Shown here piece after piece: positions 54,116-62,188 of a stretch of DNA of 64,000 nt. This DNA comes from Spirosoma pollinicola (GTDB lineage: Bacteria; Bacteroidota; Bacteroidia; Cytophagales; Spirosomataceae), in contig NZ_CP025096.1 in the NCBI RefSeq assembly GCF_002831565.1, positions 8,552,468-8,616,467 on the forward strand, written 5' to 3'. The number at the start of each line of letters is the position of its first letter. The first letter of the stretch is position 1. A program made the position numbers and the translations under genes. The notes beneath the pieces were generated by a model. That model worked only from the letters and a program-made list of their open reading frames with translations, made no database searches and was not told the origin of the DNA.

Positions 54116-54866
54116 TATAGTGCTCATGTTTTATCTTCCCTTTACAAATTAAAACTACCGATTTGGCTGGAAAGTAGTGGCATCGGCCATCCGACTTCAA
54201 ATTAAGAAGGCGGGTGGTCTTCAGCGAGGTAAGAACGACGCCATTGACGCTCGACGCATCGCCGAGTATGCCTTCCGTTTTCAAGATCAGATGTGCCTGT
54301 GGCAACCGCCACGGCTAGTTTTGCAAAAACTAGCGACTCTCAGTACCCTTCGTCAACGGCTTCTTCGAGTTCGCCAGCAACTTCAACAACCCGTTAACGA
54401 ACATCAGGGCTTCGTGGAGAAGTCGTTGCAAAAACAACTGGCTAAAAATTGTCAGGCTTCGTTAAAAGCCATTAATGCTGACCTGAAAAATGCAGAGAAA
54501 CAAATCAATGTGCTCATTCAGGGCGACGATCGGTTAAGAGAGCTTTTTGGCTGGATCACCTCCGTTCCCGGCGTAGGTGATGCCATTGCGGCTGAAGTGC
54601 TAGTAGCTACCAACGAATTTAAGGCCATCAACGATCCAAAAAAATTGGCCTGTCACGCTGGCGTAGCTCCCTTTGAATACCGATCGGGTAGTAGTGTGCG
54701 TGGAAAAACGCGCGTGAGCCAACATGCTCGTTTACGTCTAAAATCGCTCTTTCACTTAGGGGCCATGTCAGCGATCCGCATGAAAGGCGAGTTGCAGAAT
54801 TACTATCAACGTAAGATTACTGAGGGCAAAAACAAAATGTTAGTTCTGAACGCAGTCCGTAACAAG
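54116..54866 (+). pseudogene. second IS110 transposase group, split by intron, a 17-nt insert and IS3
   Basis: Begins at the intron 3' boundary (YSAHVLSSLYKLKLPIWLES), breaks at insert G, and resumes LQIKKAGGLQRGKNDAIDAR, RIAEYAFRFQDQ to the helix-hairpin-helix part (ITSVPGVGDAIAAEVLV, YRSGSSVRGKTRVS). It stops at VLNAVRNK where the IS3 inverted repeat begins. It differs in sequence from the 8 kb/51 kb IS110 group. Replacing the insert by one base restores the frame. Confidence 0.87.
54178..54194 (+). repeat. 17-nt interlocking hairpin insert G (in second IS110)
   Basis: TGGCATCGGCCATCCGA. TGGC pairs with GCCA and TCGG with CCGA. It lies between LPIWLES and LQIKKAGG of the transposase. Confidence 0.87.
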
Positions 54867-54933
54867 TGTCTTAGCCCCCTGAATGACTGGACAAAATTGC
54901 AAAAACAGTTTAGTCCTTTTACATTCAGAAATC

Positions 54934-55197
54934 ATGAGCAAAATAAGGCGGAGTTTTACTCCCGAAGATCGTTATTCCATCGTCCAGGAAGCTATCCGTG
55001 ACGGCCATGCCGAGACTTCTCGTAAGTACAGCCTATCCCCTTCGCTGCTGCGCAGGTGGCGATTGAAATATTTGAGCAAAGGCAAAGAAGGCCTGAAAGA
55101 TTCCTATGCACGTCTCGATCCCCAACTGCGGGCTCTCGAAGAGGAAAATGAACGCTTGAAGCGGAAAAAAACGCCTATTCAACCCAGGAGAAGCTAA
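54934..55197 (+). CDS. IS3 orfA with slippery A7
   Basis: The ATG at 54934 (MSKIRRSFTPEDRYSIVQEA) fits the family better than the upstream start. HTH_Tnp_1 domain with YSLSPSLLRRWRLKYL. It ends ENERLKRKK followed by a short out-of-frame tail. The run of seven A at about 55168 allows a -1 shift into KNAYSTQEKLIIMEQF, which continues into orfB, the usual IS3 fusion strategy. Confidence 0.88.
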   Translation: MSKIRRSFTPEDRYSIVQEAIRDGHAETSRKYSLSPSLLRRWRLKYLSKGKEGLKDSYARLDPQLRALEEENERLKRKKTPIQPRRS

Positions 55198-55202
55198 TAA
55201 TC

Positions 55203-56090
55203 ATGGAGCAGTTCAAAAATCAGGTAAGTCGTACCCTATTATGCCAGTGGCTCGACCTACCACGGAGCGTGTCTTACTACCAACCTCAATCAGGTAGGCC
55301 TGGGGCACAACCCAGCCAGACGACTATGAAACTGGATGGATCGCGGGTCGACAATCAACTGGTAGTGAGTAGTATACGGCAATTACTGAATGTTGAATTC
55401 AATGCCCTTGGCTATGAATACATTACGTATGAGTTGAAAAAAGAATACGTGATCAACAAGAAAAAGGTGTATCGGCTAATGAAGCAACATAATTTGCTCT
55501 TAGGTAAAGTGATCCGACCGACGGGCAAACGGGAGTTCGTTAAATTCTGACGAATTGAAGCGACCAAGCCTTTGGAATACCTGTGCTGGGACATCAAATA
55601 TGTCTGGGTACAGGGGGAACGAAGGAATTACTATCTTCTGAGTATCATTGATGTGTACAGCCGTAAAATTCTGGACTGGTTGTTTCAACGCAGCATTTGT
55701 CAAGTCGACTTAATCAGTCTTTTTCGACGCATAAACCGGAGCCATGAACTGAAAGGGGTTATTTTGCGCAATGACAATGGCAGTCAATTCATCGCTCATT
55801 CGGTGCGTAACTTTTTGAAAAGCTCAGAGATCAAGCAGGAATTCACGCACGTGGCCACTCCTGAAGAGAACTCGTATATTGAAGCGTTTCACAGTATTCT
55901 GGAACATGATGTCATCGAACGAAATGAGTTTGCCAGCTATTATGAAGCCAAAGCAATGCTAGGCCGTTATTTTTCCCATTACAACCAGCATCGGCTATAC
56001 CGTTCGATTGGCTTCGTAACACCCCATCAAAAATGGGAAGAAGCACAGGTAGTTGACGACACAACCTTTTCAGAAAATCTGTCCAGTTAA
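55203..56090 (+). pseudogene. IS3 orfB with one in-frame TGA
   Basis: DDE integrase beginning MEQFKNQVSRTLLCQWLDLP. The frame is open to REFVKF, where TGA (55548-55550) stands, and continues unbroken RIEATKPLEYLCWDIKYVWV to the stop at 56090. Catalytic Asp (CWDIKYV), Asp (LRNDNGSQF) and Glu (EENSYIEAFH region) are present. A single CGA-to-TGA change would explain the break. It is otherwise complete. Confidence 0.88.
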
Positions 56091-56584
56091 TAGGGGGCTA
56101 ACACAAAAAGCCGTTTCATAATCGCCTTGTTGAAAACTGTGGCTAGTCCGCTCTAGATACGGCTTTACCCTTGGGTCCTGATTTAAAGCAGGGTTCTGTT
56201 TTCCTTTAGTAGACTTTATATATTCTAAAATTTGGTCGATAAGTTTCATATAGTAGGAATTCTTGTTACTAATTTAAGCTAAGTTCAAATAATTAGTTTT
56301 CATATTTGCTAATAGGTATGTCATTTAATCACAGATAGTTAGAAAAATATCTTCTTTTGAATATTGTTGATTGATTAAGTAAATATACTTACCTTCGAGA
56401 CTTGAATTCTGATTCACTCAGATCAACTTTTCTTCTATAGCCTCGATCTGACGAATTGAGGCTATTTTTATGAGGCTTCTGTCCACTAAGAACAGGTAGG
56501 AGCAATGACAACTTTTTCCATAAAGGGTAAAATTCGGATTCTTGTAGTGCCGAGCGGCCTCTTCTAGTTTTGTCTCTTTATCGT
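56091..56584. other. leader region of the small gene at 56585
   Basis: No gene. From about 56380 the sequence (TAAATATACTTACCTTCGA, then the hairpin 56437-56470) is duplicated, inverted, at 60690-60800, each time about 120-200 bases upstream of a paralogous small gene. Confidence 0.5.
56437..56470 (+). terminator. terminator-like hairpin in conserved leader, copy 1
   Basis: ATAGCCTC, 13-base loop GATCTGACGAATT, GAGGCTAT, then TTTTAT. The same hairpin with a T:G pair replacing C:G and an identical loop occurs upstream of the paralogue at 60.7 kb. Its position inside the leader suggests an attenuator. Confidence 0.65.
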
Positions 56585-56857
56585 ATGAAGGTTACTAAGT
56601 GGAGCTACGAGCTTAATCGATTTAAGAAGACCCTCCGCGAGTTGCAGGCTGCTCTGGCGTTAGCCGAACAGTCAGTTGCCCGTTGGGAGCAGGCTGGTGA
56701 GTTGTTACTAGTCATTGAGTTTAAACCGCAAATCGAGCAGTTAACCCTGCATATAAACGAGCTTTCCGATTTAATTTCGGGTACTGAAGCACTTCATCAG
56801 GCTGCCATTCTAATCGGTAACTACACCGATATAGACCTTGGTGATCGTGCAGAATAG
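56585..56857 (+). CDS. small conserved hypothetical protein, paralogue 1
   Basis: A 90-aa predicted all-helical protein starting MKVTKWSYELNRFKKTLREL; the ATG at 56585 matches the start of its paralogue at 60339-60584. Conserved core: AALALAEQSVARWEQAGELL, LVIEFKPQIEQLTLHINELS and EALHQAAILIGNY. It has no signal peptide or known domain. The pair sit in inverted orientation with conserved leaders 3.7 kb apart. Function unknown. Confidence 0.7.
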   Translation: MKVTKWSYELNRFKKTLRELQAALALAEQSVARWEQAGELLLVIEFKPQIEQLTLHINELSDLISGTEALHQAAILIGNYTDIDLGDRAE

Positions 56858-56887
56858 CTACTTTGCAAATGAGGGGGGTAGCTTTTC
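56856..56887 (+). terminator. terminator after the small gene
   Basis: AGCTAC ... GTAGCT followed by TTTTC, overlapping the stop codon region of the 56585 gene. Confidence 0.6.
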
Positions 56888-56951
56888 ATACTAGTGAGTT
56901 TAATCTATCAATACCTTTTCAATTTTGTATTTACTACCCACAGTATTTGTT

Positions 56952-57402
56952 ACAGCAACTATTTATTAGGTAGCTGCTGTTTTTTAGTCTATAACATATT
57001 GCCACTTATAGCCGCTTTGTGAGATTTAATACCCCGATGCTATTGGAGCTTTCTTCATTACCATTCCCTCATTAAAGACCCACCCAGAAAGCGTTTGCAG
57101 GTGGGCCATGTAGTAGTACTGGTTAGTGTATAATTAAGAGTTTAAAATGTTTGAGAAAGAAACATCCGTCACCTATTAGGTGTCGGCTGTTTTGTTTTAT
57201 TCTGTTAAATGCTGCTATTCATAGCCTTCGTATGAGGTCTGAAGCCCCGAACTGTTGGAGCTATTTGCTTTACCATTGCCTCTCGAACAACTAACCCATA
57301 AAGCGTTTACTGCTAGGATAAGTAATAGAATTTGTGAATATAATTAGTGCCTTATTAGGTTTCTTTACATCAGCCACCCACTAGGGGGCTGCTGTTTTAT
57401 TA
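56952..57402 (+). repeat. three tandem ~208-base non-coding units with terminator-like hairpins
   Basis: Hairpins ending GCTGTTTT lie at about 56952-56986, 57168-57195 and 57370-57398, spaced 210 and 206 bases. Between them two diverged segments share words in the same order: TATAGCC or CATAGCC, TGAG, CCCCGA, TTGGAGCT, TTACCATT, CCTC, ACCCA, AAAGCGTTT. No ORF is conserved. It looks like a tandem family of small RNA genes or RNA leaders. Confidence 0.6.
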
Positions 57403-57435
57403 GTAGACGGAAAAACTTAAACCCACCTGAAATTA

Positions 57436-57723
57436 TCACACGATTCGGCTATTAATAAAGGTTTTTATGCAGCCTATCCAGGTAGGTTCAGTCAACGAAT
57501 AGAACACTTTTCTTAATTCTCTACGAGATTTTACTAATCCATTAGTCCTCATACCAGTCAAGTCATGGGAAATAGACGAATGGTTCTTACCGAGATGCTT
57601 TGTAAGTGCTGAAACGGATAATTCATTATGTTCATTCAGCAATAACATAATTCTCAGTCTTGTCGGATGGGCGACCGTTCCTAGGAGGATAGTCGTTTTC
57701 GTTAGTTTCTGTGCCACAGCCAT
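57436..57723 (-). CDS. ArsR-type winged-helix regulator
   Basis: A 95-aa DNA-binding protein. The winged helix is clear: LLGTVAHPTRLRIMLLLNEH, ELSVSALTKHLGKNHSSISH (recognition helix) and GLVKSRRELRKVFYSL (wing). It lacks the Cys or His metal-binding residues of classic ArsR/SmtB sensors in the visible helices. It has no obvious target beside it, with the tandem non-coding repeats on one side and an ISL3 wreck on the other. Confidence 0.8.
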   Translation of the reverse strand: MAVAQKLTKTTILLGTVAHPTRLRIMLLLNEHNELSVSALTKHLGKNHSSISHDLTGMRTNGLVKSRRELRKVFYSLTEPTWIGCIKTFINSRIV

Positions 57724-57923
57724 ATAATTTGACTAATGGAAATAAACGATTAGTATTCAGCTGCATAAATATAGACAGGATACGTACGAAAGTTACCAGA
57801 AACTTACTCAGCCAAGCTAGTACATCGGACCAGTTAAAAACAGTAATTCTCCCTTTCTTGAATATGCCGCACCTAATTGAGCCATAGGCGCCATTTTTTA
57901 CTAGTTCAGCGTCACTTTGGGGA

Positions 57924-59075
57924 AGCAGTCCAAATTCGGGCCAACACCCGGATACCTAACAAGTCGAAACTGGCTCGACCGTACATCTGCCGTTTAAGCG
58001 TTTTGAGCCGGTTTACTTGCCCCTCCGTCTGACCATTACTCCAAACGGAGCCAAACGCTTGCTGAACCGCTGCATAATCTTAACGAAGACCCTTTTTTAA
58101 GGTATTCAACCCGGCTGAGGTACTTGCATCCTGACACCACTGTGCCAACTCATCGGACTTTTTATCCTTCATCATCACCTTGAAATGCAGACATAAGTCG
58201 TGTACCTAACGAATAGGCTCGTTTTGGCTTATCAGATAACTTAGAAAAGCCCGCTCCTTCTCCGGCCAATCGCATTCAGGCAGCCCCAGCAACCGACTTA
58301 CTTGCCGACTCGAGTTACGAACCCCTTTCTAAGCGGGCGGTAGGGCGGGCTCTTGCACTAAACGCGGATAATCCGCTTAGAAGGTGGTCAAGATGATATA
58401 TTCTTCGTTGTAGCCTTGGGCTTTAATCTCCTCCAGGAGCACCTTGACATTAGTTTCGCCTTCTACCCATCGCTTTCGCAGGTAAGCTTCATAGATCAGC
58501 AGATTCGATCGTTTTGGCTTGGGGCGGGGTACAAACTGGTCTTGTCGAAAATACTGCCTGATGGTATTGCGAGCCGCCCCCACATGGCGGGCGACGGCTC
58601 GGATGCCATGACCATCTCGCTGCAACACTTTCGTGCGTTGATAAATGGCATACCGTTTTTCGGTAGGTATCGGCTGGTCTTGGGTTGGTGAAATGACTGG
58701 TTGCTCCGTAGTGGATCGGGGTAAATCCGTTTCTGTTAAGGTTAAGGCAGTTATAGTCTCCTGATTATTTGCTGGCTGATTACTTGCTAAAGCCGCTTCC
58801 TGGATGGCAGGCCGTTGGGTATCTAAAAACCGCTCAGCCGCTTCGGATAGGTTCTTGAGCAAATGCCACCGATCAGCCGCTTGAACAGCATCAGGACAAG
58901 CGGAGGAGATTGCACGGGCATACACACTCGACCGCTCACGGGTCGCCAACTCAATGCCTGGATGGTTCTGGAGCCAAGTTTCCAGCGTTCAACCCTCTCG
59001 ATCAGGCAACAGATCAATAGGTGTATGCCCGTCCATATCAATCAGAATCGTACCTTAGTTCCGTCCTTTCTTAAA
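57924..59075 (-). pseudogene. ISL3-family transposase with six in-frame stop codons and no frameshift
   Basis: Minus strand, one continuous frame from GRAFKKGRN through GTILIDMDGHTPIDLLPDRE, ELATRERSSVYARAISSACP, ADRWHLLKNL, NEEYIILTTF to EGQVNRLKTLKRQMYGRASF. Stops interrupt at 59055-59057 (TAA), 58989-58991 (TGA), 58377-58379 (TAA), 58329-58331 (TAG), 58207-58209 (TAG) and 58080-58082 (TAA). No indel occurs over about 1.1 kb. The intact fragment at 26103-26385 has Gln where the last TAA stands (GLRQDYAAV). The zinc-finger N-terminus is missing. Confidence 0.88.
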
Positions 59076-59185
59076 TGCACGTCCAGATCATGGGAAGAGG
59101 ACAAATAAAAAGTCTGACCGCAGCCCAGGCAGGCTTTCCCTTTATAATGTTTCATTCACTAAGTCGGAAAGATTCGCCCGAAGAA

Positions 59186-59482
59186 TTACCGGGGCAAACA
59201 CTCGACACTCTGGCTGACCGTCTGCTTTAGCCGCAGTAGGGCTTCCTGATTACCATTCTGCGAGTCGAGTAAATCCAGTTGGCCTTGGCAGGAAATCAAG
59301 TTCCAGGCATGGCTATAGGCCATTGGATCGGGGGCTGCTTCAAGCACATCGACCATCGATTCCTGAATGCTTAAATAAGCGTCCAATACCTCATCAGAAG
59401 ACGATAAATGAAGTAACGCTTCGGCCGCCCGGATAAGAGCGGATAGCGAGCTTTCCGAAGGGGCTATTGACAAGTGGGTCAT
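59186..59482 (-). CDS. hypothetical protein
   Basis: A 98-aa helical acidic protein (SLSALIRAAEALLHLSSSDE, VLDAYLSIQESMVDVLEAAP, NGNQEALLRLKQTVSQSVEC). No family recognised, no signal peptide. Composition looks coding. It may belong with the other small orphan genes of this region. The spacer 59483-59972 downstream holds no gene I can see. Confidence 0.5.
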   Translation of the reverse strand: MTHLSIAPSESSLSALIRAAEALLHLSSSDEVLDAYLSIQESMVDVLEAAPDPMAYSHAWNLISCQGQLDLLDSQNGNQEALLRLKQTVSQSVECLPR

Positions 59483-59972
59483 AGTATATCAAGAAGGCTC
59501 TTTGAGCTGCCAACACGAAGATAAATCCAAAGCTGGCAATAATTCGTGTAGGAAGTGCAGATATAAGCCATCGTTTTTCTGTCCATTTGTAAACTAACTC
59601 ATTGTCAAGATAATCAGCTTATAAAGGTAGGCTTTTATCCATGGGGGCTTAAGGAAAGATACCACTCAGCTAGAGAGGAAATGTGGCAACTGATGATCGT
59701 TAAAAAATCAGCCAGAATTGACCTAATTGTGGTCAGCTTGGATCGTCTTTTGCAAGTTTTATCCATAGGGTAGTCCACTCAACTGGGAATAGGGCGTGAA
59801 AAGGATGAATAGGATGACAGAAAAGCCTACTGCTGGTCAGTGGCAAACTTGATAAATCACTCACTTAAGTTGGACTATGCTCTTATTATTTATTACCTTA
59901 ACCGGATACGTAGGGGTCTTACAGTATTTTAGTATAGACTATTAAAATGCCCTACCTTGAATCACTACCCGT

Positions 59973-60191
59973 ATGAACCCAATAGTAACCGTTTACACCG
60001 CTATACCCGATACCTCTGACCTGACTTATTGGGAGGTAAAGATCACTCAGGATAACCATCATAGTCGGACGTTTGTCCCCAGGGACAAAGAACTTCACCA
60101 CCGGCTCAAGGTCCAGCAGCGCGCCGAGATTGACGCCCGCCTGGCTAAAACAAAACAACAGGAGCGCAAGCGGTATGGGAGTACGTTTTAA
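59973..60191 (+). CDS. small hypothetical protein
   Basis: A 72-aa ORF, MNPIVTVYTAIPDTSDLTYW start, charged C-terminal helix (ELHHRLKVQQRAEIDARLAK). No family recognised. It converges with the paralogue gene at 60339-60584. Confidence 0.45.
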   Translation: MNPIVTVYTAIPDTSDLTYWEVKITQDNHHSRTFVPRDKELHHRLKVQQRAEIDARLAKTKQQERKRYGSTF

Positions 60192-60338
60192 GAAGGCCTT
60201 TGGCCTGGCTAACTTTTCAGCCAGTTCGCTAAGAACGATCGTTCCCCTACCAGTACCCCCTGTACTATGAGCTTTGCCGTACTGATTATTACACCTCATA
60301 ATAACGCCGTACGCAGGCGTAGTACCTGATGAACCAGG

Positions 60339-60584
60339 CTACTCGTAGTTGCCGGTTAGAATGGCAGCCTGATGAAGCGCTTCGGTACTGGCAATCAAAT
60401 CGGAAAGTTCGCTTACGTACAGGGTTAACTGCTCGATCTGCGGGCTGAACTCAATGACCAATAAAAAATCACCAGCTTGGTCCCAACGGGCTACTGACTG
60501 TTTGGCTAACGCCAAGGCAATTTGCAATTCGCTACGGGTCTGATAAAGTCGATTAAGCTCGTAGCTCCACTTGGTGATCTTCAT
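60339..60584 (-). CDS. small conserved hypothetical protein, paralogue 2
   Basis: An 81-aa paralogue of the 56585 gene: MKITKWSYELNRLYQTRSEL, QIALALAKQSVARWDQAGDF, LVIEFSPQIEQLTLYVSELS and EALHQAAILTGNYE. About two thirds of residues match. Its leader, including the terminator-like hairpin at 60703-60735, is also duplicated, so the whole transcription unit was copied in inverted orientation. Confidence 0.72.
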   Translation of the reverse strand: MKITKWSYELNRLYQTRSELQIALALAKQSVARWDQAGDFLLVIEFSPQIEQLTLYVSELSDLIASTEALHQAAILTGNYE

Positions 60585-60702
60585 ACGTTAACCTTACCTT
60601 AAATGAGATAAGCAACCTTTGGTCAGACATAGTTGGAATTTAACCAATAAGGTAATAGTTGTCACCAATTCTATAGTCTCTCAATTGGCAGACGGCCTTA
60701 TA

Positions 60703-60735
60703 AAAATAGCCTCAATTCGTCAGATCAAGGCTTTA
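60703..60735 (-). terminator. terminator-like hairpin in conserved leader, copy 2
   Basis: Minus strand AGCCTT, loop GATCTGACGAATT, GAGGCT, then ATTTTTAT. The loop is identical to copy 1 at 56437-56470 and one stem pair is changed from C:G to T:G. Confidence 0.62.
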
Positions 60736-61179
60736 AAAGAAAAGTTGTTCACGGAGTGAATCAGAATGCACGCATCGAAGGTAAGTATATTTACTTAATT
60801 AATCCAAGTTGTATGAAAGAGGGTTGATTCGATCAGCTCCGTACAAAAACAGTCATAGCCCCGTGGAGATTACCTTTGAAGTGCGAAAACAGAGGTAAAC
60901 CAACACCAGCTATGTCTGAGAAAGTAGTGGCAAGTTATTGCTTTTCGGATGATTTTTTTCCAGGAAACTCGCCAGCAGGGGTCGATCAAACCCCAGGCAA
61001 CTCCTAAAGTAAGCGATAGTATCGTGTTGACAACCGCGGTTATATCCGCTCGCTTCTTTGGGGGCACTCAGGCCTCCGCTATGCTTTATACGGCGGATAA
61101 ACAGGGCATTACAATGCTGGAGAAATCCTCCTTTAATCGGCGTTTGCATCGATTGGCCATGACATTATAGATCTGTGAA

Positions 61180-61779
61180 TTAGCTTGTAATAAAGCCTAT
61201 TTCTTTCTTACGGAAGAATGCTTTCACAAGTTTTGGGTCCTGCTCTAAAAGCCTGATCTTTTCCAGAACGGCTACAGCCAGTTCCTCTAAGCTGGTGAAT
61301 ACCTGATTCTTTAAACTTCGCTTTAGTTGACTCCATAATAACTCGACTGGATTGAGTTCGGGACTGTAGGCGGGTAAACGCTCTAAATGAATTCGACCAG
61401 GCTTGGCACCCAGTAAGGCTTTAACTACTTCGCTACGATGAATCGATGCGCCGTCCCAAATCACCAACAAGTCTCGTTTTCGATAGCGACTACACAGTTT
61501 GGTCAGAAACCACACAATATCTTCGCTTGTGAAAGGCTGATCTTGCCCAGCTACATACAGGCGCCCATTAGGAGCTATAGTAGCGATCAAGCTTAAGTGT
61601 GATCGACCAGCTCGCTCGATGACCACTGGTGTTTGGCCACACGGTGCCCAAGTATGAGCCAACAGTGGCAGTAAATAGCAAGCGGATTCATCAACGTAGA
61701 GAATTACCCGCCCTTCGGCTTTAACTTTTTTTGAGCTCGGGTAGCCGCTCCTGACGCCATTGAGCCACCGCTCCTGCAT
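61180..61779 (-). CDS. IS630 transposase, DDE part
   Basis: Second frame of the IS630 transposase: VILYVDESACYLLPLLAHTW (first Asp), DLLVIWDGASIHRS (second Asp) and LPAYSPELNPVELLWSQLKR (Glu). It joins the upstream HTH frame (ending LPELKK) at an A7 run at about 61725-61731. A +1 shift, or an A6 run, would make one protein. The usable start as a separate ORF is doubtful. Confidence 0.85.
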   Translation of the reverse strand: MQERWLNGVRSGYPSSKKVKAEGRVILYVDESACYLLPLLAHTWAPCGQTPVVIERAGRSHLSLIATIAPNGRLYVAGQDQPFTSEDIVWFLTKLCSRYRKRDLLVIWDGASIHRSEVVKALLGAKPGRIHLERLPAYSPELNPVELLWSQLKRSLKNQVFTSLEELAVAVLEKIRLLEQDPKLVKAFFRKKEIGFITS

Positions 61780-62188
61780 CCTGCTGCCGGGCCTTAGCCT
61801 GTGGTTTTTGTCGGCTCCAACCTACTTTCTTCAACAAACGCCCAACTTGGGAAGGATCATAACTGACATTGAAGAGCTTCTTGATGACCTCATTGACGCG
61901 GGGCCTTGTCCAAACGGCACCGGCAAAACCATGGTGCTCAGCTCCTTTATTGAGTGCTTCAACGAGTTGACAAAGCTGATCAGCCGTCAACCGAGTGGGT
62001 GCTCCGGGGGGCTTGCGCCACTGCAAGCCCAGGGCCCCTTGTTGACGATACTTCTTTAGCGTCTGACTAACCCAGCCTTGAGTCAAGCCAAGCGCTTGGG
62101 CAATAGGACCTTGCTTCCAACCCGCCTGATCGAGATCGACACAGCGTCGTCGTAATACTTCGTAATCCGCTGGTTTGTATTTTGGCAT
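61721..62188 (-). CDS. IS630 transposase, helix-turn-helix part
   Basis: MPKYKPADYEVLRRRCVDLD start, two HTH units (IAQALGLTQGWVSQTLKKYR; VIKKLFNVSYDPSQVGRLLK) and WRKPPGAPTRLTADQLCQLV. It ends at LPELKKS where the A7 run shifts out of the DDE frame. Confidence 0.87.
   Translation of the reverse strand: MPKYKPADYEVLRRRCVDLDQAGWKQGPIAQALGLTQGWVSQTLKKYRQQGALGLQWRKPPGAPTRLTADQLCQLVEALNKGAEHHGFAGAVWTRPRVNEVIKKLFNVSYDPSQVGRLLKKVGWSRQKPQAKARQQDAGAVAQWRQERLPELKKS

Larger units (their letters stand above)
54867..56103 (+). mobile_element. IS3-family element with inverted repeats
   Basis: Left end TGTCTTAGCCCCCTGAATGA at 54867; right end complement GGGGGCTAACA at 56103, preceded by TGTCCAGT. Inserted near the 3' end of the second IS110 gene. 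No unambiguous 3-bp target duplication is seen. Confidence 0.82.

Noticed and set aside
57924..59075. Idea that all premature stops in IS genes come from C-to-T changes (a deaminase-like signature)
   Set aside because: Several fit Gln or Arg codons, but TAA before GTILID most likely replaces a Tyr codon and the UpxY stops probably replace Tyr and Leu, which need other changes.
33549..59075. Possible alternative genetic code or general stop-codon readthrough
   Set aside because: All three stop codons end ordinary intact genes in the window, and premature stops occur only in IS genes and decaying loci.
59040..59154. Short minus-strand ORF with a C2H2-like pattern (CLGCGQTF...HDLDVH)
   Set aside because: Only 37 codons, overlapping the 5' edge of the ISL3 remnant in another frame; not enough to support a gene.
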